From Paenibacillus rhizosphaerae (GTDB lineage: Bacteria > Bacillota > Bacilli > Paenibacillales > Paenibacillaceae), in the NCBI RefSeq assembly GCF_014192015.1, contig NZ_JACHXJ010000002.1, positions 1,612,001 through 1,676,000 on the forward strand: DNA of 64,000 bases, read 5' to 3'. Both the position numbers and the translations under genes were made by a program. The notes beneath the pieces are model-generated. The model ran no database searches, was not told the origin of the DNA, and saw only the letters and a list, made by a program, of their open reading frames with translations. Position 1 is the first letter of the stretch; every line of letters starts with the position of its first letter. Of this stretch, positions 42,973 to 52,070 are shown in pieces.

Positions 42973-44406
42973 TCATTCCAGCACGGCCCGAAGGGCTTCC
43001 GCAAGCCGGGCAATGCCGGGTTCGATCTCCACTGCTTGAGGACGTGAATAGGACAATCGCATATAGCCGGACTTGGCCCCGTATACGCTGCCGGGAACGA
43101 AGGCAACGTTTCTCTTCAGCGCCTCGCTCAGCATCCGTCCATCGCGGATTTCCGGGATGATCCTGCACCACAAATGCAGCCCTCCTTGCGGAACGGTAAA
43201 CTCTACAAGTCCTGACAGTTCCCGCTGCAGCGCCCCAGCCATCAAATCCCGCTTGAGGACCAGCTGCCGGTGTAACCTCTCCAAATGGGGCGTGAAATAA
43301 GGCGATTCAAGAAACTGCGCAGCTATCTTTTGCGGAATCACGCTAAATCCGAGCTCCAGCTGACGTCTCGCGTCGGACAGGCGCTGAATCACGGATTGTG
43401 GGGCGACAATCCAGCCGATCCGTAGCCCGGAGGCTGCGATTTTTGAGAACGAGCCGGTATATAGAACGGTCGCTGCCCGATCCGCTGCTTTCAGCGAAGG
43501 GGGAAAGGTATCGGATGAGGTGAGGCTAAGGGAGTCCTCCTCAATCACCGGAAGCCCCAGCTCGCTTGCAGTATCGAGCAGTGCGCTTCTCCGGGCCCGG
43601 CTCAGCACGGTGCCTGTCGGATTTTGAAAATTCGGATTTACGAATAGCATCTTGATCCGGTGCTTTTTGCATAAATCGTACAAATCATCGGTCATCATGC
43701 CGTGTTCATCAACCGGCAGGCGAATCAATTTAAGCCCGGCGGACCGGAACACCGACAGCGAACGATAATAGGACGGATCCTCGACCCCGACCGCATCGCC
43801 TGGGGATAGCAGGCACTGCATAATCAAATAGATCGACTGCTGGGAGCTGGTTGTAATCACAATGGACGATTCCGTCGTCCGAATCCCTCTGTATTCTCGT
43901 AAAAACGAAACCAACGCCTGCCTGAGCGGCAAAAATCCCTGCGGACTGTCGTAGCCTTCCTCGGGAAGGTGAAAATAGGATTTCACCAGCCGGTTGATTT
44001 CTTCGATCGGAGACAAATCCACGGACAGCTTGTTGCTGGCAAAATCGATGGCGGACGGAGACTGCTCAAGCATTTCCCGGATTCGGCGTATATACGGCAA
44101 ATTGGGTGCGAAATTGCCTCCTTCAGTGTAATCGTGCCACGGGGGCGTATGATGGGACGATAGTTCCTGCGGATCGCCGCTTACCTGAGTTCTGCTTCCG
44201 GGAAGAGTCTCAATGATGCCGTGGGAGCGAAGCTCTGCGTAGGCAAGGACCACGGTGCTCCGATTGACGCCAAGCTGTTCCGACAGCTTGCGCTCGGATG
44301 GAAGGGGACTACCCGGAGGAAATTCGCCTTCACGGATCCGGCGCTCCAAGTGATCTGCGATTTGGATATATAATGGCTTATGGCCTTGTCGGTCTGGTTT
44401 CCACAC
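42973..44406 (-). CDS. MocR-type (GntR HTH plus aminotransferase) regulator
   Basis: 477 residues. The N-terminal GntR winged helix (PLYIQIADHLERRIREGEFP, GSPLPSERKLSEQLGVNRST) is followed by a fold-type I aminotransferase domain with MLFVNPNFQNPTGTVLS and the PLP lysine in YTGSFSKIAASGLRIGW. MocR regulators control vitamin B6, GABA or amino-acid genes. The start is a GTG with AGGTG upstream. It ends 5 bases from the convergent permease. Its target is not evident from the neighbours. Confidence 0.92.
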   Translation of the reverse strand: MWKPDRQGHKPLYIQIADHLERRIREGEFPPGSPLPSERKLSEQLGVNRSTVVLAYAELRSHGIIETLPGSRTQVSGDPQELSSHHTPPWHDYTEGGNFAPNLPYIRRIREMLEQSPSAIDFASNKLSVDLSPIEEINRLVKSYFHLPEEGYDSPQGFLPLRQALVSFLREYRGIRTTESSIVITTSSQQSIYLIMQCLLSPGDAVGVEDPSYYRSLSVFRSAGLKLIRLPVDEHGMMTDDLYDLCKKHRIKMLFVNPNFQNPTGTVLSRARRSALLDTASELGLPVIEEDSLSLTSSDTFPPSLKAADRAATVLYTGSFSKIAASGLRIGWIVAPQSVIQRLSDARRQLELGFSVIPQKIAAQFLESPYFTPHLERLHRQLVLKRDLMAGALQRELSGLVEFTVPQGGLHLWCRIIPEIRDGRMLSEALKRNVAFVPGSVYGAKSGYMRLSYSRPQAVEIEPGIARLAEALRAVLE

Positions 44407-44616
44407 ATTTATTCACCTGCTAAAATATATGTAGTGATTCGATGCCCCCTTATCATAGGGAGCATTCAAGTAAATTGCAAATCTTTATATGGGTAGGCGG
44501 AAATTCTCCTAGAGTATATTCACCTTTTATATACCCGGCCAGGTATTCCTTACTAGATACCGTAAGGACGAATTCGGATGGCTGGCCGCTGTACCAGATC
44601 TATCCGGAAAGCTTCG

Positions 44617-44690
44617 TCCGGCGGGGATTATCGAGTTGGGGACTGGCCCGAAAGAGCGCAAAGACTTTTATATCCAAAGTCAAAAGCTAG
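44617..44690 (+). repeat. 74-bp block duplicated from/at 39028-39101
   Basis: Nearly the same as 39028-39101 and also followed by element B. It is cut from a coding sequence (IIELGTGPKERKDFYI frame). The surrounding 44407-44703 contains no intact gene. Confidence 0.7.
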
Positions 44691-44703
44691 TTGAAAAAAA
44701 CGC

Positions 44704-44772
44704 GTGTCGAGGGACAAGAACATAGTCCCATTGAGAGTCGCTATTATAGCGGCTTTTTTGTTTTATCGGAAC
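44704..44772 (+). repeat. Element B copy 7, truncated
   Basis: TGTCGAGGGACAAGAACATA through hairpin 1 and T-run to TTATCGGAACA, then the copy stops within the left arm of hairpin 2. In 44773-45120 I see no recognisable gene; a plus-strand frame 44854-45105 (CQSCI, basic C-terminus) is probably a scar. Confidence 0.85.
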
Positions 44773-45150
44773 ACATTGGAGGTTTTTGTTGATGATCAGA
44801 CGAGCCGATTGAAGTAGCGCCAGTACAATACGGGCTGTTTTTTTTGCGCGTCGATGGAGGGGTTAAATTATTTCCGGGGATGGTACGTCTGTCAGTCCTG
44901 TATTCGGGATATAGAGTTAGAAACCGTAGGGAGACTTGAAAGTTCTGTCACATCGGAGAGTAGAAGAAAGCTAACAGAAAAACCATCAGGGACGCCATCA
45001 GAGGAAACAGGGAAAAGGACAAGACGAAGAAAGGCGGAAGTCTTGAGGCAATTGGCCGATGTTATGCGGACTGGATCACTACACTTAATTGGACAGAAAA
45101 AATAAGGGCTTGTAGAATAAACCTATCATGCTAAGGAGCGGATCTCTACA

Positions 45151-45435
45151 ATGCCAAAACAACAACGGCGAACCTTCACTTCTGAATTTAAAAAGCAAAT
45201 GGTGCAACTCTATGAAAACGGGAAATCCAGAGCAGCTATTGTGGAGGAATACGGCCTCACAGCTTCAGCTTTAGATCGCTGGATCAAGCAAGCCCAGACG
45301 TCAGGTTCCTTCAAGGAGAAAGACAATCGTTCTTCAGATGAAAACGAACGGGCAGCCTTGCGAAAAGAGAACCAGCGTTTGAAGATGGAGGTCGATATTT
45401 TAAAGCAAGCCGCGCTGATCATGGGACGAAAGTAG
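45151..45435 (+). CDS. IS3-family transposase, OrfA
   Basis: 94 residues: MPKQQRRTFTSEFKKQMVQL and SRAAIVEEYGLTASALDRWI form the HTH, and ERAALRKENQRLKMEVDILK is the leucine-zipper dimer helix. AAGGAGCGG precedes the ATG. OrfB follows in the -1 frame after a short A-run (CGAAAGTAG) as in programmed frameshifting of IS3 elements. Its OrfB is internally deleted, so the element cannot move by itself. Confidence 0.9.
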   Translation: MPKQQRRTFTSEFKKQMVQLYENGKSRAAIVEEYGLTASALDRWIKQAQTSGSFKEKDNRSSDENERAALRKENQRLKMEVDILKQAALIMGRK

Positions 45436-45788
45436 CTATCGTTCGAAATAACCTTGATAAATACTCGGTATCAGCAATGTGTGACATCCTGCAAATCGCA
45501 AGAAGTACCTTTTACTATGAAGCGAAAGAACAACCGAACGAAGACGAGAACACGGAAGCTATTGTGGATATCTTCCATAAAAACCGAAAAGCCTACGCTG
45601 TGGCGGAGGCTACCTACAAGGTTATGAAAACGGAGTTCATCCATCAGATGGAGTTCCAGAGCCTTGATCACCTGCAGTTGGAACTATACGACTACGTCAA
45701 CTGGTTTAACAAGCATCGAATTCATGGATCACTGGGATACATGACGCCTGTTCAGTATCGCCAAGCAGCCCTTAAAAAAGCTGTCTGA
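45435..45788 (+). pseudogene. IS3-family transposase OrfB with internal deletion
   Basis: The -1 frame starts AIVRNNLDKYSVSAMCDILQ IARSTFYYEA, runs to FHKNRKAY and jumps to AVAEATYKVMKTEFIHQMEF and NWFNKHRIHGSLGYMTPVQY. The reading frame is kept, but the middle with the first two catalytic Asp residues of the DDE triad is missing; the Glu (AVAE) is retained. About 100 residues compared with usual 270-290. Likely a defective, internally deleted copy that might be mobilised in trans. Confidence 0.8.
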
Positions 45789-45829
45789 TTTAATATTGAC
45801 AATCCATATATTCGTTGGTAAGCAGAGTG

Positions 45830-46114
45830 GTAAAGATTTTGAGCGACCGCGTTACCAAGCCATGCACATCGATGATCCGTGAGGGTACCTGGTGCATGTG
45901 GGTGCACTCGACTGGTTGGGTTAGGATTACGATGGGATTATTAGTGAGTGGAAGTTCATCACAAGGGAAATCGGCGCAGATATTGTTTGCCTGGACAACG
46001 AGACACTGTTTGATTCACGAAAATTTAGACATGGGAGATCTCGGCAAGCTGCTTGAGGACCACATAATTTTTATATTAATATACATAAAAAATAACATTT
46101 CTCCGTTATTATAA
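45830..46114 (+). pseudogene. Serine recombinase (resolvase family) remnant
   Basis: Ignoring stops, one frame reads ERPRYQAMHIDDP-GYLVHVGALDWLG-DYDGIISEW and KFITREIGADIVCLDNETLF DSRKF; the GDLGKLLEDHI piece follows in another frame. Order and motifs match the catalytic domain of small serine recombinases (GDLLVV..LDRLGRN.. ITKEIGADIVVLD). The serine-bearing N-terminus and the DNA-binding domain are missing and there are at least two stops. It directly follows the IS3 copy. Confidence 0.6.
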
Positions 46115-46181
46115 CCAAAATATGAGGATATGGAGTAGCTTATGTTGGTGGCGGTCAGCCCTACCCGATATTTTGAACTGT

Positions 46182-46226
46182 GGCCCATAAGAAGGACACT
46201 TTAAAAAAGTGATCCTTTTGTGGGTC
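46182..46226. terminator. Long imperfect hairpin
   Basis: GGCCCATAAGAAGGACACTT pairs with AAGTGATCCTTTTGTGGGTC around an A-run. It lies 140 bases upstream of the sensor kinase gene and may terminate or attenuate transcription entering it. Confidence 0.5.
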
Positions 46227-46365
46227 ATTTGTGTTTTAATCAAGATAAAAGATAAGGGGGAAAAGGAAAGTTGACGCGAGTGGTTTTTTACAGAGGAGTA
46301 GATGCTAATCTTGGAGGGAAACCCCTGAAATACCACATCTATCACAACAAAAGGGGAAATAGGCA

Positions 46366-48171
46366 ATGAAGCGAACCATGAAATCTCTCTCGCTAAGACA
46401 TAAGATTATCGTTATGTTTTTAGTCCTTTGTATATTTCTGATTGGTGCAGGAATCTATTGGTACCGCATGACCACCCTCACGATACAAGACAACACTATG
46501 AAATTAAGCAGGCAAATTATTAATCAAATGAACAGCCGCGTGGATGCATACTTTATGGAAATTGTAAATCTAACACTGCCCATGACGGCCAGGAACGTAT
46601 CCGCACAATTCTTGGATAAATCCAGCGGGGGTCCTTACGAGCGTTTGCTCTATGCGAAGCCGGTGAACCAAATGATCTACAATGTTATGGTGGGTAGGCC
46701 GGAGATTTACGGCATATCGGTCGTATCCCAAGACCAGGTGAGTACCTCCAGTTACAGTAACCTATTCGCCCAGGAACGCTTTTCAAAGATCTCCAATAAA
46801 TTGGACCAGCCTGGTAAATTTGTTATTACTGGCGTTGAGAATTACAACAATATAAGGCTGCTCACCATGGCGGTTAAATTTTTCAGCCCGGGAACCCAAC
46901 ATTGGGGTATCCTTATTGTTGATTTGAAGCTGGACAAGATCAGTAGCATTGCAAAAGACGTGACTTTAGGGGATACGGGGTTCATATGGATTGCAGATAC
47001 CGAAGGACGCTACTTATACTATCCTGACAGCCACAAATGGAGCGAGAGGATTCCCGAGCCATTTTGGAAGCGGCTTCAGAGTAGTGGTGAAGGTGGGGGG
47101 ATCGAATATTCGCGAGGCAAAAAAATGATTGTAACCTACGGCAAATCCGAATTAACCAACCTGGCATTCTTCTCAGAAACCCCTCTGGCTGAAGTGAACA
47201 ATGATCTGGTTAAGCTTAGGAATACGACGATTCTGATTGGAGTCACCGCACTTATGCTTGGCATGATGGTTGCCATATCAGTCTCTTTTTCATTATCCAG
47301 GTCCATACTTTTACTGCAGAGACTTATGAAACGAGTGGAGATCGGAAACCTTGATGTACATGCCCCTGACAATAAGAAGGGGGAGATCGGTTATTTATAC
47401 CGTAGTTTCAATGCCATGGTGAACGAAATTAAAAATCTAATCCGCACGATTTCTGCGCTACAGGTGAAGGAAAAAGAATTGGAAATCAAACAGCTAGATT
47501 CCAGAATGCAGGCACTCCAATATCAGATCAATCCCCACTTTTTATACAATACTTTGGAAATTGTAAATTCGTATGCAATTATTGAGAATATACCTGTCAT
47601 TAGCAGGGTTGTCCAATCCTTGGCGCGGATTTTTCGTTATAGTGTGGAAAATCACGCGAAGACGATTCCTTTGTCTGAGGAACTGGCTCATATTAAGGAC
47701 TATCTGGATATTCAAATGGAACGCTTCGAAAACTTGCGGGTCGAAATATTAATGGATGTCAATCAATCGGCGAAGATGATGGCAGTCCCCATGATGCTTC
47801 AGCCTTTGATGGAGAATGCTTTCAGGCACGGATATCAGAATCATAAACTGGAACCCGGTTCCTTGGTAATCCAGGGTCACCGTTTGGGAGATTTCTTTAT
47901 TATTGATGTGGAGGATAACGGGAGGGGGATGGCTCCAGAGCTAAAGGATTATTATAATCGTCTGTTTCAGGATTCTGGCGGGGAGGATAGGGTTGAAGAT
48001 GCTCGCTTGGGTCTTTGGAATGTTCACAGTCGAATCCGGCTGTTTTTTGGTCATGGATGCGGTCTACATATCCTCAGTTCAGATGCAAGCGGTACGATCA
48101 TCCGTATTACTCTTCCTTTTTATTCCATTCGCGATGGGAGCGAGGCCCTTGTTCACGATCATGATTGTTGA
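46366..48171 (+). CDS. YesM-type sensor histidine kinase
   Basis: 601 residues. TM1 near residues 13-33, an extracellular sensor domain, TM2 near 285-310 (TTILIGVTALMLGMMVAISV), a HAMP domain (VEIGNLDVHAPDNKKGEIGY), a His kinase domain with QINPHFLYNTLEIVNSYAII (phospho-His) and an ATPase domain with MLQPLMENAFRHGYQNH and DNGRGM. YesM/YesN systems in Paenibacillus-type genomes control the adjacent sugar importer. AAAGGGG precedes the ATG. The response regulator starts inside its 3' end. Confidence 0.95.
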   Translation: MKRTMKSLSLRHKIIVMFLVLCIFLIGAGIYWYRMTTLTIQDNTMKLSRQIINQMNSRVDAYFMEIVNLTLPMTARNVSAQFLDKSSGGPYERLLYAKPVNQMIYNVMVGRPEIYGISVVSQDQVSTSSYSNLFAQERFSKISNKLDQPGKFVITGVENYNNIRLLTMAVKFFSPGTQHWGILIVDLKLDKISSIAKDVTLGDTGFIWIADTEGRYLYYPDSHKWSERIPEPFWKRLQSSGEGGGIEYSRGKKMIVTYGKSELTNLAFFSETPLAEVNNDLVKLRNTTILIGVTALMLGMMVAISVSFSLSRSILLLQRLMKRVEIGNLDVHAPDNKKGEIGYLYRSFNAMVNEIKNLIRTISALQVKEKELEIKQLDSRMQALQYQINPHFLYNTLEIVNSYAIIENIPVISRVVQSLARIFRYSVENHAKTIPLSEELAHIKDYLDIQMERFENLRVEILMDVNQSAKMMAVPMMLQPLMENAFRHGYQNHKLEPGSLVIQGHRLGDFFIIDVEDNGRGMAPELKDYYNRLFQDSGGEDRVEDARLGLWNVHSRIRLFFGHGCGLHILSSDASGTIIRITLPFYSIRDGSEALVHDHDC

Positions 48172-49204
48172 TGATGAAAAAATGATAAAGCGAAGCCTGC
48201 GGGCAATGATAGAACGCGCAGGAGAACCATATAGCGTCACTGGAGAAGCCACCAATGGTAGGAACGCTCTGGAACTGATCCATAGACATCCGCCACATCT
48301 GCTTATAACGGATATTTGCATGCCTGAAATGGATGGTCTCGAGTTGATTTCTGAAGTCAGACAGCAGTACCCCCTGACTGAAATTATCGTTATATCAGGT
48401 TACGGAGAATTCAAGTTTGCACAGCAGGCGCTCCGCTATAACGTAACAGATTATTTGCTAAAGCCTGTTGACCCGGATGAGTTTGTTCTTACGTTGCAGC
48501 GAATTCATGAAAGACATCGGAGGGACTTCCAGCGGTTAATGGGCCGTAGTGAACAAACGTGGTTTTTTTTGGAAGACACCGAACGAATTATCCTGATGAT
48601 ATGGACGCTACAGGAAACGGGCCTTCGAAGAGAAATCGATGGATTCCGCGAAAAGGTTGAGACTGCTGGGATGGATATCGTCTTGGCCAAGGAAATTTAC
48701 ATGAATCAGTTAGTGTATATTTCTCAGAAACTGTCGGAGCTTGGTGGCCTAACGTATAAAATTTCTTATACAGAGCAGGATCCGCATCCTTCATTGGAAA
48801 AGTTGCACGAGAAGTTCCTCGTGACTTGCATGGGTATGTATAATAATGTCGTCCAGCTGCGTAATCACGCTCAGTCGTTACAAATTAGGAAGGCAATCCG
48901 CTATGTTGATTCAAATTTCCAAGACTGTAACTTATCGCTGACCAGTGCTGCAAAAAGGGCCTCGATGTCGGTAACATATTTCAGCCGCATGTTTAAAGAA
49001 GAAACCGGATTGAGTTTTATGAAATACGTGACACGCCTTCGAATGGAAATGGCTAGGGAGCTTCTGGCAAGCTCCGATTGCATGGTTGGCGACGTGGCGA
49101 AGTGGATAGGCTATTCCGATTATCATCATTTTGCCAAGGCATTTAAAAAAAATACCGGGATTACGCCAACAGAGTATAAGAAGATTCAAACATTGAATTT
49201 ATAA
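48149..49204 (+). CDS. YesN-type response regulator with AraC DNA-binding domain
   Basis: About 351 residues: a receiver domain (TIMIVDDEKMIKRSLRAMIE, phospho-Asp in LLITDICMPEMDGLELI, Lys in DYLLKPVDPDEF) and two AraC HTHs at the C-terminus (LTSAAKRASMSVTYFSRMFK, VGDVAKWIGYSDYHHFAKAF). I place the start at TTG 48149 because GGGAG is 8 bases upstream and the receiver strand is then complete; ATG 48161 is the alternative. The linker is shorter than the usual 500+ residue YesN. It overlaps the kinase gene by about 20 bases and should activate the importer downstream. Confidence 0.92.
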   Translation: MFTIMIVDDEKMIKRSLRAMIERAGEPYSVTGEATNGRNALELIHRHPPHLLITDICMPEMDGLELISEVRQQYPLTEIIVISGYGEFKFAQQALRYNVTDYLLKPVDPDEFVLTLQRIHERHRRDFQRLMGRSEQTWFFLEDTERIILMIWTLQETGLRREIDGFREKVETAGMDIVLAKEIYMNQLVYISQKLSELGGLTYKISYTEQDPHPSLEKLHEKFLVTCMGMYNNVVQLRNHAQSLQIRKAIRYVDSNFQDCNLSLTSAAKRASMSVTYFSRMFKEETGLSFMKYVTRLRMEMARELLASSDCMVGDVAKWIGYSDYHHFAKAFKKNTGITPTEYKKIQTLNL

Positions 49205-49261
49205 AGGAACAATTAATCCTGCAAGCGGATGTTTGACCAAGAATCGAATAAAGGCATGGAT

Positions 49262-49284
49262 ACCCCCCAGGATTGGTGGGGTTA
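49262..49284 (+). terminator. Short hairpin after the two-component genes
   Basis: ACCCC.../GGGGT stem followed by TATTTTG. Weak terminator, possibly partial, before the binding-protein gene. Confidence 0.55.
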
Positions 49285-49386
49285 TTTTGTGTAAGAAATG
49301 ATACATAGCGATATGAAATACCATATACGCCGAAGAAACCCTAATGTACCATAAAAACTGTCATTAATATTATCGGGAGGTGCGGT

Positions 49387-51057
49387 ATGAAGAAGGGTAT
49401 GATCCTGACATTGGTGTGCGTTCTGGTGTGGACAATGCTGTCCGGGTGTTCCAAGAGTAATGAAAGTGAAGTAGCTGTGGATCAAAGCAAAACTGCCCAA
49501 GAAACGGATGGCGAGGAAAAGATCAATGAATACGGCTGGGCAGTGCCAAGCAAGACATTGGAAATCAACTTTTATGCGGGACAGGATAATCCAGAAACCG
49601 TAAAAGAGAACAGCAAATTAATGCAGCAATTCCTTCTGGACAAGTTTAATGTGAAGCTGAATAAAATTGTGTATGACGTGGACATGAACGAGAAGCTGAA
49701 TCTGATGCTCGCCTCGGGCGACTATCCGGAGGTTATTACGGGCCTGAATGATGAGCAAGCCGCGAAATGGATCGCACAAGGAAAGGCGGTCGAGCTCAGC
49801 CAGTATATCGATAAGGTCGCGCCTAATGTGAAGAGCCAACTGGGTGATCTATATAAGTCTTTCCTTAACGACAAGAAAGAATTGTATGCGCTTCCAAGTT
49901 ATTGGGGTGTCCTTCCTATCCCTGGGGCATCGGCCCACATTCGTTATGATTGGTGGAAGGAGATGGGGGCACCAGAGTTTGAGACGCCGGAAGAATATTA
50001 TCAGATCTTGAAGAAAATGCAGGAAGCCCATCCGACCAATAGTAAGGGAGAGAAAACCTACGCTCTCTCCGGGTATTCTCCGATGATTAAAAATGTCCTT
50101 CCAACACTGGCAGGCATGTGGGGCCTCGAGGCTGGGTATAAAATTGATGCAGACGGTACCAATACCCATTGGGTAAATACACCGGAGGGCCTCGAACTTA
50201 CCAAGTTTATGAATCAGGTTTATCGTGACGGGATGCTAGATCCTGACAGCTTTATTAACACTTTCGATGATTGGAAAGCGAAATTTTCAGCGGAGCGCAT
50301 TATGGGCCATATCGGTTCCTGGTGGGTGACATGGAATGCGGGTCATGAGGTATGGCAGAAAGCAAATAAAGACTGGACTGACGAGCAGCGTTTTATTCAA
50401 GTGCAAGCGAAATCAGCAAATGCCGAGTCAGCAAAACTGACTGCTTTAAACGCAAGGGGATCGTACCGAACGATCATTACAGATAAAGCGAAAAATCCGG
50501 AAGATATTATGAAATGGTTTAACTTCTCCATTACAGACCTGGGCACCCGGATTATCGGTTGGGGCGTCCCGAATATTGAACAATCCGTATGGACATATAA
50601 GGACGGCAAAATCGAATGGGTGGATGCCATGAAACAGGGCGTCATTAACGGCACCTACGATTTTACAAACAGCGACAAGGTTGGGCAAGGTGTCTTCACG
50701 CTCGTCGAAGGCATCGGGACGATGAAGGATGACGGAAAAAGCACCTTCTGGTATGACCAAAACTTTAACGACGAAGCGGAATGGAAGAAGCTGATGAACG
50801 AAAACTTAAAGGATACGATTTATGACAATACACTAGGCGTGATCCAGATCCCTGGAAACGATCCGCTCGCCGTGACCAACACGCAAATTGATGAACTGCT
50901 GGAGACGCTGTGGGCCAAGGCGGTGACGGCCAAAACGGAAGCGGATGCGGAAGCCGGGTTTAACGAAATGCGCGATAAGCTGAATGGCGCCGGGCTGCAC
51001 GACATTGAAGCGTATCGTACGAAGGAATATCAAAGACGGATGAAGGAATGGAAGTAA
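49387..51057 (+). CDS. ABC transporter substrate-binding lipoprotein (LplA type)
   Basis: 556 residues with a lipoprotein signal (VLVWTMLSGCSKSNE) and the large binding-protein fold of the LplA/YtcQ group: LEINFYAGQDNPETVKENSK, LMLASGDYPEVITG, LYALPSYWGV and the C-terminal ETLWAKAVTAKTEADAEAGF. It should bind an oligosaccharide outside the cell; the adjacent GH36 enzyme suggests alpha-galactosides. CGGGAGGTG precedes the ATG. Followed 32 bases later by the permease gene. Confidence 0.92.
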   Translation: MKKGMILTLVCVLVWTMLSGCSKSNESEVAVDQSKTAQETDGEEKINEYGWAVPSKTLEINFYAGQDNPETVKENSKLMQQFLLDKFNVKLNKIVYDVDMNEKLNLMLASGDYPEVITGLNDEQAAKWIAQGKAVELSQYIDKVAPNVKSQLGDLYKSFLNDKKELYALPSYWGVLPIPGASAHIRYDWWKEMGAPEFETPEEYYQILKKMQEAHPTNSKGEKTYALSGYSPMIKNVLPTLAGMWGLEAGYKIDADGTNTHWVNTPEGLELTKFMNQVYRDGMLDPDSFINTFDDWKAKFSAERIMGHIGSWWVTWNAGHEVWQKANKDWTDEQRFIQVQAKSANAESAKLTALNARGSYRTIITDKAKNPEDIMKWFNFSITDLGTRIIGWGVPNIEQSVWTYKDGKIEWVDAMKQGVINGTYDFTNSDKVGQGVFTLVEGIGTMKDDGKSTFWYDQNFNDEAEWKKLMNENLKDTIYDNTLGVIQIPGNDPLAVTNTQIDELLETLWAKAVTAKTEADAEAGFNEMRDKLNGAGLHDIEAYRTKEYQRRMKEWK

Positions 51058-51089
51058 TGCGCACGATGCTTTGAGGGAGGAGGCTGGGT

Positions 51090-52052
51090 ATGAAGAAAAC
51101 GATGCATGGGAACATCCCAAGCGCACCGGTCCGCTCGGCCAAGCCGGCAACTTGGAAAAGGACATTGTACCGGGAGCGGAATCTGTGGCTTATCTGCCTT
51201 CCGCTCATCGCATGGGTAATTCTTTTCAATTATGTACCGATGTATGGCATTCTGATGGCTTTTGTTGATTACATCCCGGGCAAGTCGATTTTTACGAGCG
51301 ATTGGGTGGGATTGAAACACTTTAAGGATTTTATCCATTCGCCCGATTTTGGCCATGTGCTGCGTAATACGCTGGCGATCAGCGGACTAAATATTCTGTT
51401 CGGGTTTCCTGCTCCTATTGTGCTGGCGCTTTTACTGAATGAGCTTAGAAAGAAAAAGTTCAAACAAATAGTGCAGACCATATCGTATTTGCCGCATTTT
51501 ATTTCCTGGGTCGTCGTTGCCAGCATATTGTTTACGCTCCTTGGCAACGAAGGCATTCTGAACGATATTCTGCTGCGCCTAGGATGGATCGGCAAGCCGA
51601 TCTCTTTTCTGGGGGAAGGGAAATACTTCTGGGGCATTATCACAGCCGCGAACATATGGAAGGATATTGGATGGTCTACGATCATTTATCTGTCCGCCAT
51701 GGCCGGCGTGGATTCGGAAGTGTATGAGGCTGGCAGGGTGGACGGATTGGGCCGCCTGGGAGCGATGTGGCACATTACGCTGCCAGGTATTCGCACGACC
51801 ATTGTTTTGCTGTGGATCTTGGGGATTGGGGGCATCTTGAACGCTGGCTTTGAACAGCAGTTGTTGATCGGGAACGCTCAGACCCGAGAATATTATGAAG
51901 TTGTCGATACGTACGCTTACAAATACGGGATCCAGCTAGGAAACTATTCCTATGGGGCAGCCGTTGGGCTCATGAAAGCGGTCATCGCCGTCATTCTGGT
52001 GTTCAGTGCGAACCGCGTTTCCAAAAAAGTACTCGATACTTCAATATTCTAA
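51090..52052 (+). CDS. ABC permease (LplB type)
   Basis: 320 residues with six membrane helices and the EAA loop EAGRVDGLGRLGAMWHITLP. RERNLWLICLPLIAWVILFN YVPMYG is the LplB-type start. GAGGGAGGAGG is the ribosome site. Partner of the permease at 52071; no ATPase nearby, so a shared MsmX-type ATPase is expected. Confidence 0.93.
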   Translation: MKKTMHGNIPSAPVRSAKPATWKRTLYRERNLWLICLPLIAWVILFNYVPMYGILMAFVDYIPGKSIFTSDWVGLKHFKDFIHSPDFGHVLRNTLAISGLNILFGFPAPIVLALLLNELRKKKFKQIVQTISYLPHFISWVVVASILFTLLGNEGILNDILLRLGWIGKPISFLGEGKYFWGIITAANIWKDIGWSTIIYLSAMAGVDSEVYEAGRVDGLGRLGAMWHITLPGIRTTIVLLWILGIGGILNAGFEQQLLIGNAQTREYYEVVDTYAYKYGIQLGNYSYGAAVGLMKAVIAVILVFSANRVSKKVLDTSIF

Positions 52053-52070
52053 GGAGGGAGGAAGAGGGAA

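Noticed and set aside
42491..43171. Minus-strand 226-codon frame at the end of the FecCD operon
   Set aside because: Highly basic, repetitive translation, overlapping both the permease and the MocR gene in other frames; a shadow.
44854..45105. 83-codon frame with CQSCI before the IS3 element
   Set aside because: No family, no ribosome site, unstable composition; likely debris next to the insertion sequence.
47993..48148. Upstream extension of the response regulator
   Set aside because: It would add 52 residues antiparallel in logic to the kinase end; the receiver domain starts at TTG 48149 with a good ribosome site.
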